Shown here one piece after another: positions 16,254 to 23,165 of a stretch of 39,935 bases of DNA. The position numbers were made by a program, and so were the translations under genes. Source of the DNA: an uncultured Oscillibacter sp. (GTDB lineage Bacteria; Bacillota; Clostridia; Oscillospirales; Oscillospiraceae); NCBI GenBank assembly GCA_902490355.1, contig CABUDN010000005.1:1-39935 (forward strand), given 5' to 3'. Positions within the stretch are counted from its first letter, which is position 1, and each line of letters begins with the position of its first letter. Below the pieces are notes generated by a model, which did not search any database, had not been told where the DNA came from, and worked only from the letters and a program-made list of their open reading frames with translations.

Positions 16254-16330
16254 GATATAACGGGGGGCCGCGGCATTGATGCTGTACTTGACCGATTGCA
16301 ATGGTCGAATGAGCATCTTCAGCGGTCAGG

Positions 16331-16367
16331 CGCAGCGGCAGGGAAGGCGAGCTTCCCTGCCGCTGCG
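16331..16367. repeat. Perfect 16-bp hairpin in a 304-nt gene-free gap
   Basis: CGCAGCGGCAGGGAAG (16331-16346) pairs perfectly with 16352-16367 around a 5-nt loop. There is no T-run on either side, so it is not a standard intrinsic terminator. The rest of the gap 16254-16557 shows only the promoter below. It could be a Rho-independent-like stop without a tail, a REP-like element or part of a small RNA; I cannot tell. Confidence 0.6.
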
Positions 16368-16515
16368 TCGTGGACATCTGGCAAGGTGTGCGCGGAATGA
16401 TTCCCGGATGCTTTATGGCACCGGGCAGACAGCGCTTTCCAAGCATGCGGAGAGCTAACAAAGCGGTGCAGTCCTCCATTCCGTCCGGCTGCCAATGGCG
16501 TTCCCGATGTTGATG

Positions 16516-16524
16516 TGTTATAAT
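16516..16524 (+). promoter_or_regulatory. Extended -10 promoter element
   Basis: TGTTATAAT is a perfect extended -10 (TG, one base, TATAAT), 34 nt before the ATG at 16558. The -35 region is weak, as is usual for extended -10 promoters. Confidence 0.6.
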
Positions 16525-16557
16525 GTCAATAGTGTGTGGAACGAGGGGGCATGTGTT

Positions 16558-17289
16558 ATGGCCATTGAGAATGGCGAATGGGTCATGCGGGGACTCCGCT
16601 GGGACGACCCGTACCGCATCCGCAGCTGGCAGGAGCTGATCCATTGGATCGATGAGATTGGATTCCTGCCCCTCTTTCGAAATGAGATTGACGGATTTTC
16701 CGCCGAGGAGCATACGTCCGACTGGTACTGGTGGAGCGGAGATCCGGAGCAGGATCCCTGGGAGTGGCGGCAGTTCATTGCCCGCAGCGGGCAGGTGGCC
16801 TACGGTAAGTTTTTTGGGAAAAAGGCCGGATTCATCTCCAAGGCGTGGTTTCCGCAGTTTGCCAACTGGCGGCGGGATGGTTACGATTTCGACAGCCGCT
16901 GGGATGAGGGACTGGTCAGCCTGCGCAAGAAGCGCGTGATGGACCAGTTTGCTGTCAAGGATGAGCTGTACGCCTTTGAACTCAAACGCCTGGCCGGATT
17001 CGGCAAGGAGGGCGAAAAGAACTTTGAGGGAACGGTTACGGATCTCCAGATGGGCGGGTACCTGCTGATTCGGGACTTTCGGCAGCGTCTCAATAAAAAG
17101 GGGCAGCCCTACGGGTGGCCCATCAGTATCTACGCCACTCCGGAAGCCTTGTGGGGCTATGAACACATTGCCTCGGCCTACGCCGAAGAGCCTGCGCAGT
17201 CCGGAACGCGGATCTATGAGCAGGTACGGAAGAATTTCCCGGCAGCTACGGAGACTGCGCTCCATGCGGTGCTGGGATGGAAGAGATAA
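16558..17289 (+). CDS. AlkZ-related conserved protein (Trp-rich)
   Basis: This 243-aa soluble protein is rich in Trp and charged residues (for example DWYWWSGDPEQDPWEWRQ). Its overall pattern resembles a conserved clostridial family that I recall being labelled AlkZ-related, after the HTH_42 glycosylase YcaQ/AlkZ that excises bulky or crosslinked bases. I see no clear QxQ catalytic motif of true AlkZ, so function is open. I chose ATG at 16558 because a G-rich ribosome site (GAGGGGG) and an extended -10 promoter precede it. It appears to be its own transcription unit, 68 nt before the TIGR04076 operon. The gene is sure, the name tentative. Confidence 0.75.
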   Translation: MAIENGEWVMRGLRWDDPYRIRSWQELIHWIDEIGFLPLFRNEIDGFSAEEHTSDWYWWSGDPEQDPWEWRQFIARSGQVAYGKFFGKKAGFISKAWFPQFANWRRDGYDFDSRWDEGLVSLRKKRVMDQFAVKDELYAFELKRLAGFGKEGEKNFEGTVTDLQMGGYLLIRDFRQRLNKKGQPYGWPISIYATPEALWGYEHIASAYAEEPAQSGTRIYEQVRKNFPAATETALHAVLGWKR

Positions 17290-17357
17290 AAACGCGACGC
17301 TTATCGAAATAAATTCCAGAATGTTCTCCATAGAATCAATGGAAAAAGGAGGCTTGT

Positions 17358-17702
17358 ATGAAACGAGTCCGAATCACGGTTCTGAAAACCACCTTGGACC
17401 GGGAGTTAGCCGCAGAGTATGGCGCGGAGGGACTGACCGCCTGCCCCATGCTGAAAGCCGGTCAGGTGTTTTATGCCGACTATGCAAAACCGGACGGCAT
17501 GTGTGACGAGGCCTGGAAGGCGATCTATCAGTATGTGTTTGCCCTGGCCCACGGAGCGGAAACGGAACTGTTTTATTATGGTGACTGGATCCGCAAGCCC
17601 GGCGTAGCGATTTGCAGCTGCAACGACGGCCTGCGTCCGGTAATCTTCAAGCTGGAAGCGACGGATGCGGTTTCCCAAATGGAGGATACCCCGGTGCGGT
17701 GA
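17358..17702 (+). CDS. TIGR04076 family protein (copy 1)
   Basis: This 114-aa protein begins KRVRITVLKTTLDREL, includes LTACPMLKAGQVFYADYAKP, and ends with ICSCNDGLRPVIFKLEA. This arrangement of conserved Cys and the SCNDGxRPVxF signature defines the TIGR04076 family, which has no known function and is common in anaerobes. A second, diverged member lies at 18726-19040 in the same operon. The ribosome site (AAAAGGAGG) is strong. The conserved cysteines suggest a metal or redox role, but that is inference. Confidence 0.9.
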   Translation: MKRVRITVLKTTLDRELAAEYGAEGLTACPMLKAGQVFYADYAKPDGMCDEAWKAIYQYVFALAHGAETELFYYGDWIRKPGVAICSCNDGLRPVIFKLEATDAVSQMEDTPVR

Positions 17703-17750
17703 CCACGTCGCCGCAGCCGCTGCAGCATCTTTTAGAAAGGAATCCTGATC

Positions 17751-18322
17751 ATGCGCATTCTCATGCTGGGCAACAGCTTTACCGCTGCCAACAACCTGCC
17801 CCGGAAGCTGGCTGGATTGACCGGCGGGGAGGTGGTCTCCCACACCCGGGGCGGGGCGCGGCTGTCGGAGCATCGAAATCCAGATACCAAACTGGGTGAG
17901 CGCACCCAGGCGGCACTTGCCCATGAGAAATGGGACTATGTGGTCCTCCAGGAGATGAGCCATGGACCGATCACCGCGCCCAAGCGCTTTTTTCCAGCGT
18001 GGAGCAGCTCTGCAGGCAGATCCGGGAGCAGGGGGCAGTTCCCATTCTCTATGCCACCTGGGCCTATCAGAAAGGCAGCGCCAAGCTGCGTGTCAAGGGC
18101 TGGGACTATGATGAAATGGCCCGCGGGCTGTCCGAGGCATATCATAAGGCCGCCCGGGAAAACCACGCCCTGATTGCCGATGTGGGGCAGCGCTTTTATG
18201 AATTGTCCGAGACCCAAGACCTGTATGCGGGCGACGGGGTCCACCCCAATGAACGGGGGTCCCGCCTTGCCGCCAAGACCATCGCGGCAGCCATTCAGAA
18301 CGATAAGGAGAACCTGCTATGA
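17751..18322 (+). pseudogene. SGNH/GDSL hydrolase, frameshifted at a T6 run
   Basis: Two reading frames together make one ~190-aa SGNH hydrolase. The first frame starts at 17751 (MRILMLGNSFTAANNLP, holding the nucleophile Ser in GNSF) and reads sensibly to PKRFF near 17993. The continuing sequence (SSVEQLCRQIREQGAVPILY) is in the next frame and ends at 18322 with the catalytic DGVHPNERGS block. The switch lies at six T (17988-17993); seven T would restore one frame. This is either a sequencing or assembly error, a genuine disruption, or slippage-dependent expression. The downstream part ends with ATGA overlap to the deformylase-like gene, so the locus was built for coupled translation. Confidence 0.85.
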
Positions 18323-18729
18323 TTCGAGAGATCTGCAAAGACGAAGCGTTTCTGGCCCAGAAGGCGGAACCGGCTGTGCCGGAGGATATTCAGATTGCCG
18401 CCGATCTGCTGGAGACCCTGGAGCACCACAAGGACGGCTGCGTAGGCATGGCGGCCAATATGATCGGGGTCAACAAGCGGATCATTGCCTTTGACAACGA
18501 GGGCACCTACATGGTCATGTTCAATCCGGAGATTGTCAAAAAGTCCGGACCTTATGACGCGGAGGAAGGGTGCCTTTCCCTGAACGGCATTCGCCCGGCC
18601 AAGCGGTGGAAGTCCATCAAGGTGCGCTGGCAGAATGAGAAGTTTCAGGAGCGGCTCAAGACCTTTACGGGGTGGACGGCCCAGATCATCCAGCACGAGA
18701 TCGACCACTGCGAGGGAATCATCATATGA
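18319..18729 (+). CDS. Peptide deformylase-like protein, atypical motif 1
   Basis: This 136-aa protein is shorter than usual deformylases (about 150-180 aa). Metal-binding motifs are intact: EGCLSL with Cys85, and QHEIDH with His126, Glu127 and His130. Motif 1, normally GxGxAAxQ, reads CVGMAANMIG, so the oxyanion-hole Gln (Gln50 in E. coli) is replaced by Met48. Deformylases remove the N-formyl group from nascent proteins; this accessory copy lies in an operon of unrelated small enzymes, not beside fmt. It may act on another formylated substrate or confer actinonin tolerance, but both are inference. It overlaps both neighbours by ATGA. Confidence 0.88.
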   Translation: MIREICKDEAFLAQKAEPAVPEDIQIAADLLETLEHHKDGCVGMAANMIGVNKRIIAFDNEGTYMVMFNPEIVKKSGPYDAEEGCLSLNGIRPAKRWKSIKVRWQNEKFQERLKTFTGWTAQIIQHEIDHCEGIII

Positions 18730-19040
18730 AAAAATGCCGGATTACGGTCATGCGGATAACGCAGTATGAGGACCTCATGGCCCAATATGAAAATCCCATC
18801 TCCCACGCCTGCGACATGAAGGTGGGACAGGTCTTCATTGCCAACGGCTGGACCAAGCCCGAGGGCTTTTGCCAGAGTGCCTGGGACACCCTCTCGCCCT
18901 TTGTGCTGGCCCTGAGCCACGGTGCGGAGAACTTTTACGACGGCTGGATGCAGAATCCCAAGTCCGCCATGCTCTCCTGCAACGACGGCTTCCGTCCCGT
19001 GAGCTTTCTGGTGGAAGCCCTGGACGAGGATGTGGACTGA
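18726..19040 (+). CDS. TIGR04076 family protein (copy 2)
   Basis: This 104-aa paralogue of the product at 17358-17702 starts KKCRITVMRITQYEDL and keeps HACDMKVGQVF and SCNDGFRPVSFLVEA. It differs in lacking the Pro after the first conserved Cys and in a shorter C-terminus. The start overlaps the deformylase-like stop (ATGA) and it is followed 12 nt later by the SDR gene. Function unknown. Confidence 0.88.
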   Translation: MKKCRITVMRITQYEDLMAQYENPISHACDMKVGQVFIANGWTKPEGFCQSAWDTLSPFVLALSHGAENFYDGWMQNPKSAMLSCNDGFRPVSFLVEALDEDVD

Positions 19041-19052
19041 GGAGGAACGAAT

Positions 19053-19769
19053 ATGTTTGAAAACAAAGTCGCCGTGGTCACCGGAGGTGCCAAAGGCATC
19101 GGAAAAGCCATTGCCGGGGAATTCCGAAAGGCCGGAGCACATGTGTGTGTCATCGACCTGCTGCCCAATGCGTACTACCAGGGGGATCTGGCGGATCAGG
19201 CGGTCCTGGAGGCGTTTGCCCGTAAGGTGATGGCCGACTATGGCCATGTGGACTACCTCATCAACAACGCCCTGCCTTTGATGAAGGGCATCGACGCGTG
19301 CAGCTATGAAGAGTTCAACTACGCCCTGCGGGTAGGGGTTACCGCGCCGTTTTATCTTACCAAACTGTTTGCGCCCCACTTTGCCCCCGGCGCGGCCATC
19401 GTGAATATCTCCTCCTCCCGGGACCGGATGAGCCAGCCCCAGACCGAGAGCTACACGGCGGCTAAGGGCGGGATCTCCGCCCTGACCCATGCCCTGGCGG
19501 TGAGTCTTGCCGGCCGGGTGCGGGTGAACGCCATCGCTCCCGGCTGGATTGACACCGACTACACGGTCTATGAGGGGCCGGACGCGGTCCAGCAGCCCGC
19601 CGGCCGGGTGGGCAATCCCATGGACATTGCCAACATGGTGCTCTACCTCTGCTCGGACAAGGCGGGCTTCATCACCGGGGAGAACATCTGCATCGACGGC
19701 GGGATGACCCGCCAGATGATTTACCACAACGACTTCGGCTGGACTCTGCAAGGAGGGAATCCTACATGA
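19053..19769 (+). CDS. SDR family NAD(P)-dependent oxidoreductase
   Basis: This 238-aa classical short-chain dehydrogenase carries the cofactor motif TGGAKGIG (10-17), structural NNA (71-73), catalytic Ser about 121, and YTAAK with Tyr134 and Lys138. The C-terminal GENICIDGGM is typical of FabG-like enzymes. Asp35 after the second strand (VCVIDL) suggests preference for NAD over NADP. It would oxidise or reduce an alcohol/carbonyl pair; the substrate cannot be inferred. The start follows GGAGGA, and the stop overlaps the flavodoxin start (ATGA). Confidence 0.93.
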   Translation: MFENKVAVVTGGAKGIGKAIAGEFRKAGAHVCVIDLLPNAYYQGDLADQAVLEAFARKVMADYGHVDYLINNALPLMKGIDACSYEEFNYALRVGVTAPFYLTKLFAPHFAPGAAIVNISSSRDRMSQPQTESYTAAKGGISALTHALAVSLAGRVRVNAIAPGWIDTDYTVYEGPDAVQQPAGRVGNPMDIANMVLYLCSDKAGFITGENICIDGGMTRQMIYHNDFGWTLQGGNPT

Positions 19770-20218
19770 AAACGGTCATTTGCTATTACTCCCGGCACCA
19801 CGGAAATACCCGGAAGGTGCTGGAGGCCATGGCGGAAGAGGGAGCGGTCGACCTCGTGGATGTGACCACCCGCCAGAGCATCCGGCTGGAGGAATATGAC
19901 TGCATCGGGTTCGCCTCCGGGATTTACGGGTTTGAATTTCAAAAAGCTGTGGTGGAATTTGCCCGGCAGTATTTGCCCCAGGGAAAACCGGTGTTCTTCG
20001 TCTATACCTACGGCGCAGCCAAGGGAACCGGGGCCAAAGCCCTCACGGAGATTGCCGGGGAGAAAGGCTGCCCGGTGCTGGGGGAGTTTTCCTGCCGCGG
20101 CTATGACACCTTCGGCCCCTTCAAGCTCATGGGCGGAATCGCCAAGGGCCACCCGGATGCACAGGATCTGGAAAACGCCCGCAGTTTTTTCCGCCGGATG
20201 CAAGACTCCATGCGCTGA
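19766..20218 (+). CDS. Flavodoxin
   Basis: This 150-aa one-domain flavodoxin begins TVICYYSRHHGNTRKV, the FMN phosphate-binding loop, with FASGIYGFEF and VYTYGAAKGTGAKAL as the isoalloxazine loops. It would shuttle low-potential electrons in the cytoplasm, possibly to the SDR or other enzymes of this operon. It is the last gene before the terminator at 20227-20254 and is translationally coupled to the SDR. Confidence 0.93.
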   Translation: MKTVICYYSRHHGNTRKVLEAMAEEGAVDLVDVTTRQSIRLEEYDCIGFASGIYGFEFQKAVVEFARQYLPQGKPVFFVYTYGAAKGTGAKALTEIAGEKGCPVLGEFSCRGYDTFGPFKLMGGIAKGHPDAQDLENARSFFRRMQDSMR

Positions 20219-20226
20219 AGATCTGC

Positions 20227-20254
20227 AAAAGCCCGCCGGAAGGCGGGCTTTTTT
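20227..20254 (+). terminator. Intrinsic terminator ending the TIGR04076-flavodoxin operon
   Basis: AAAAGCCCGCC (20227-20237) pairs with 20242-20252 around a GGAA tetraloop and runs into six T. It is 9 nt after the flavodoxin stop. Confidence 0.95.
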
Positions 20255-20297
20255 CGTGCAGAAGCTGACGGGGGAAGCCGGGCAGAAAAGATGATGC

Positions 20298-20326
20298 TTT
20301 CAGCGGACTGGAAAATCTGCTATACT
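20298..20326 (+). promoter_or_regulatory. Candidate promoter of the acetyltransferase gene
   Basis: TTTCAG (20298-20303), 17 nt, TATACT (20321-20326), located 37 nt before the ATG at 20363. The -10 box is good, the -35 weak. Confidence 0.45.
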
Positions 20327-20362
20327 GAGGAGGACAGAAATCGGAGAACAGGAGGTTACAGA

Positions 20363-21001
20363 ATGTTTGGACCGAACCCGGATGCCGTGCATCCCAATGA
20401 GCAGATCCCCAGCGTCTGCTATATTAAGAATGTGATTACCCGCCCCAATATTGAGGTGGGGGTGTATACTTATTATGACGATGCGGCCACCGGCGGGGAG
20501 GATTTTGAGGCCCATGTGACCCATCACTATGAGTTTTTGGGCGATCGGCTCATCATCGGAAAATTCTGCGCCATCGGCAAGGGCGTGGAGTTTGTGATGA
20601 ACGGTGCCAATCACCGTATGGCCTCCGTTACTACGTATCCCTTCAATATCTTCGCCCACGGTTGGGAGAAGTGCACCCCCGCACTGGACGAGCTGCCCCT
20701 CAAGGGCGATACGGTGGTGGGCAACGATGTGTGGATGGGCCAGTATGTTACCGTCTTGCCCGGCGTTCATATCGGCGACGGGGCCATCATCGGGGCGAAT
20801 TCCGTGGTGTCCGGCGACATCCCGCCCTACACCATTGCGGCGGGAAATCCCTGCCGTGTGATCCGGCCCCGGTTTGACCGGGAACTGACGGATTATCTGC
20901 TCAAACTCCGGTGGTGGGATTGGGAGCCGGAGAAAATTTTTGATAATCTGGAGGCTCTGTGCAGCGGGGATCTGGAGCAGATCCGCCGCATCGAGCCGTG
21001 A
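20363..21001 (+). CDS. Vat/CatB-type hexapeptide acetyltransferase
   Basis: This 212-aa left-handed beta-helix enzyme is of the xenobiotic acetyltransferase type. The N-terminus (MFGPNPDAVHPNEQIPSVCY), the catalytic His in NGANHRM (His84) and the C-terminal repeats VVGNDVWMGQYVTVLPGV and IGANSVVSGDIPPYTIAAG match Vat (streptogramin A) and CatB (chloramphenicol) acetyltransferases. It would move acetyl from acetyl-CoA to a hydroxyl. Many gut Clostridia carry chromosomal members with no proven resistance, so drug inactivation is possible but not shown. ATG at 20363 follows AGGAGG with ideal spacing. Confidence 0.9.
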   Translation: MFGPNPDAVHPNEQIPSVCYIKNVITRPNIEVGVYTYYDDAATGGEDFEAHVTHHYEFLGDRLIIGKFCAIGKGVEFVMNGANHRMASVTTYPFNIFAHGWEKCTPALDELPLKGDTVVGNDVWMGQYVTVLPGVHIGDGAIIGANSVVSGDIPPYTIAAGNPCRVIRPRFDRELTDYLLKLRWWDWEPEKIFDNLEALCSGDLEQIRRIEP

Positions 21002-21015
21002 TGGGAGGAACCTGT

Positions 21016-21477
21016 ATGAAGCTTGCCATTCTTTCCGATACCCATGGCCTGCTGCGGCCTGCGGTGCTGGAATATCTGCAAACGGCCGACGCCATCATTC
21101 ACGGCGGCGACATCAACAAGCCGGAGATTGCAGAGCAGCTGCGGCAATATGCGCCGCTGTACATTGTCCGGGGCAACAATGACCGCGGGGAATGGGCGGA
21201 GACGATCCCCCACGATCTCACCGTGACTTTGGAAGGCGTGACCTTTGCCGTGGTCCACAACAAAAAGGAACTTCCCGCAGATCTGACCGGTGTGGATGTG
21301 GCGGTGTTCGGTCACTCTCACAAGTATGTGCAGGAGAAAAAGGACGGTGTGCTGTGGCTCAATCCCGGTTCCTGCGGCCCCCGGCGGTTCCACCAGGAGA
21401 TCACCATGATGATGGCGGATCTCACAGACGGACAGCTCCGGGTGGAGAAGATTTCCCTTCCCCACGAGGTGAAGTGA
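21016..21477 (+). CDS. Metallophosphoesterase, YfcE/MJ0936 type
   Basis: This 153-aa phosphodiesterase carries MKLAILSDTHG (Asp and His of motif I), IHGGDI (motif II), RGNND (motif III), VVHN and VFGHSHK, all binding the di-metal centre. YfcE-type enzymes hydrolyse phosphodiesters, but physiological substrates are mostly unknown. The start is set by GGGAGGA upstream. Its TGA shares one base with the next gene's ATG. Confidence 0.93.
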   Translation: MKLAILSDTHGLLRPAVLEYLQTADAIIHGGDINKPEIAEQLRQYAPLYIVRGNNDRGEWAETIPHDLTVTLEGVTFAVVHNKKELPADLTGVDVAVFGHSHKYVQEKKDGVLWLNPGSCGPRRFHQEITMMMADLTDGQLRVEKISLPHEVK

Positions 21478-21974
21478 TGGAACTGGGAATGACGTTTCCT
21501 CTCCAGCGATTTGTGAAGAGAAAAACGCCGGCCTGCGGCGTGGAGCCGGACCGGCGTTTTTGCTGGGATCTGCATGTCATCGACCTGCGGGGGCGCAAGT
21601 GTCTGCTGGCGGTTCACTGTCACAGCCGGTATACGTTCCTTCGCTATGATGTGGCGCCTGTGCAGTGGGCAGACCTTCCGGGACTGTTTCGGGAGGGATT
21701 GACCGAGAGCCTCGCCGCCGCGGGGTTTGCGGCAGGGCAGATCGAAGACTACCTGCGGCGGGCGGGAAGCATTCAGGTTACCCGCACCCACGGACGCCGG
21801 GAGGTGGCATTCCTCAACCGGGCCTGGGAGGACGTGCTGACAATGGATCTGTGTCTGGACACCGACCATCAGGCGCAGCCCCTGCTGGACCACGCAGTCA
21901 ACACCCGGCCGGGGCGGTGCGTGGGCTTTGCGGGGCTGGGAACCGGATTGGATCGGATTGCGTCCTCCCTATGA
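21477..21974 (+). CDS. DUF6933-like conserved protein
   Basis: This 165-aa soluble protein has the pattern FCWDLHVIDLRGRKCLLAVH followed by RYTFLRYDV, resembling the DUF6933 proteins of Firmicutes. The function of that family is unknown, and I see no catalytic signature. The start ATG at 21477 overlaps the metallophosphoesterase stop by one base (TGATG), which supports coupled translation. Confidence 0.7.
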   Translation: MELGMTFPLQRFVKRKTPACGVEPDRRFCWDLHVIDLRGRKCLLAVHCHSRYTFLRYDVAPVQWADLPGLFREGLTESLAAAGFAAGQIEDYLRRAGSIQVTRTHGRREVAFLNRAWEDVLTMDLCLDTDHQAQPLLDHAVNTRPGRCVGFAGLGTGLDRIASSL

Positions 21975-21987
21975 TTACGAAAAATAA

Positions 21988-22305
21988 TCAATCCCAATCG
22001 GTGTAGTGATCATATCCACTTTGTCTGCTCTCCAGGCTGGACACGCGGCCGAATGCGTTGACCTCTACCTCATACCGCATGTCATCCTTCACGATATCAA
22101 AGCTGTATTCGTTCCAGAGCCCTTCCCGGTCAATTTCCTGAGCGACGACCTCTCCGCCGCCTGCGGCAGCCAGGGCGGTTTCCCGGGCCTGCGTCACATC
22201 CGCCCGCAGCATCAGAGATCCGGCCAAGCCGGCCGCCAGCACCACGACGGCAGCGATTCCGATGATGAGTACAGTGCGAACCGTTTTGCTCAGATTTTTG
22301 AACAT
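21988..22305 (-). CDS. Small membrane-anchored PepSY-like protein
   Basis: This 105-aa protein has one transmembrane helix (about residues 12-33) and an extracytoplasmic domain beginning VTQARETALAAAGG and including YEVEVNAFGRVSSLE, the shape of a single PepSY domain. PepSY domains are thought to inhibit proteases or to be structural in the envelope. ATG at 22305 is chosen over 22326 because GGAGGA lies eight bases before it. It is alone on the minus strand and convergent with the DUF6933 gene. Confidence 0.75.
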   Translation of the reverse strand: MFKNLSKTVRTVLIIGIAAVVVLAAGLAGSLMLRADVTQARETALAAAGGGEVVAQEIDREGLWNEYSFDIVKDDMRYEVEVNAFGRVSSLESRQSGYDHYTDWD

Positions 22306-22475
22306 GGTAAAATTCCTCCGTTTCAAGCGTATGGTTTGATCCTTCTTGTTTGGATAACGCGTGAAGCAGCGTATTTATTGCAGGAGATGAGAAAAATTTT
22401 TCGACGAGAGGAATGGCTGTTCAATATAGAGCACAAATACATGGCTGCGATATGAAATGCATGAAAGGCAGGAAC

Positions 22476-23165
22476 ATGAAAACACAACCATTTCAAATCG
22501 GCATGATTCCCGCGGTTTTATATGGAGAATCTGCCGAGCAAGGATATCTATTTCTCCATGGACAGATGGGCTGCAAGGAGGAGGCCGAGGCCTTCGCTCA
22601 GGTAGTCTGCCCCAAGGGATACCAGGTGCTCTCCATCGACCTGCCCGGTCATGGAGCGCGTCAGAACCGGGGAGAGGAACTGCTCCCCTGGACAGCGGTC
22701 CCGGATATTCAGGCGGCAGTGGATTGGGCAAAGCAGCACTGGAGCACGGTTTCCCTCCGGGCCAACAGCATCGGGGCGTACTTTGCCATGCTGACCGTTA
22801 CCGCACCGGAACGGGCTTTGCTGGTTTCTCCTGTTTTGGACATGGAGGGCTTGATTCAGACCATGATGGGCTGGGCAGGGGTCACGGAGGACCAGCTGCG
22901 GGAACAGGGAGAGATCGCCACATCCTTTGGGCAGACCCTGTCCTGGAAGTACCTTTGCTGGGTGCGGGAGCATCCGGCCTGTCACTGGAGCTGTCCTGTC
23001 CGCATTCTCTGCGGAAGCGGGGATCCGATGACCGCCCGGGGGACGGTGGAAGAATATGTCCGGCAGCACAATGCCGCGCTTACGGTGATGGAGGGCGGAG
23101 AACACTGGTTCCATACACCCCAACAGCTGGCGGTATTACGAGAATGGGAGGAACGGGAAAGTTGA
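22476..23165 (+). CDS. Alpha/beta hydrolase
   Basis: This is a ~229-aa alpha/beta hydrolase with YLFLHGQMG (oxyanion loop), IDLPGHGAR, the nucleophile in LRANSIGAYFA (Ser within N-S-I-G), Asp in GSGDPM and His in GGEHWFH. It is probably an esterase or lipase-like enzyme; the substrate is unknown. The start is uncertain: ATG at 22476 is closest to the first conserved strand, and ATGs at 22452 and 22461 are alternatives with no better ribosome site. Its stop overlaps the TTG start of the DUF5714-ArsC gene, so the pair is coupled. Confidence 0.88.
   Translation: MKTQPFQIGMIPAVLYGESAEQGYLFLHGQMGCKEEAEAFAQVVCPKGYQVLSIDLPGHGARQNRGEELLPWTAVPDIQAAVDWAKQHWSTVSLRANSIGAYFAMLTVTAPERALLVSPVLDMEGLIQTMMGWAGVTEDQLREQGEIATSFGQTLSWKYLCWVREHPACHWSCPVRILCGSGDPMTARGTVEEYVRQHNAALTVMEGGEHWFHTPQQLAVLREWEERES

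Noticed and set aside
16204..17331. 375-codon minus-strand frame over the Trp-rich protein
   Set aside because: It crosses an intergenic hairpin and two plus-strand genes, with Pro/Arg-rich low-sense translation and no ribosome site.
20363..21001. Calling the acetyltransferase a streptogramin or chloramphenicol resistance gene
   Set aside because: Fold and His are right, but many chromosomal homologues have no proven drug target and no mobile element is adjacent.
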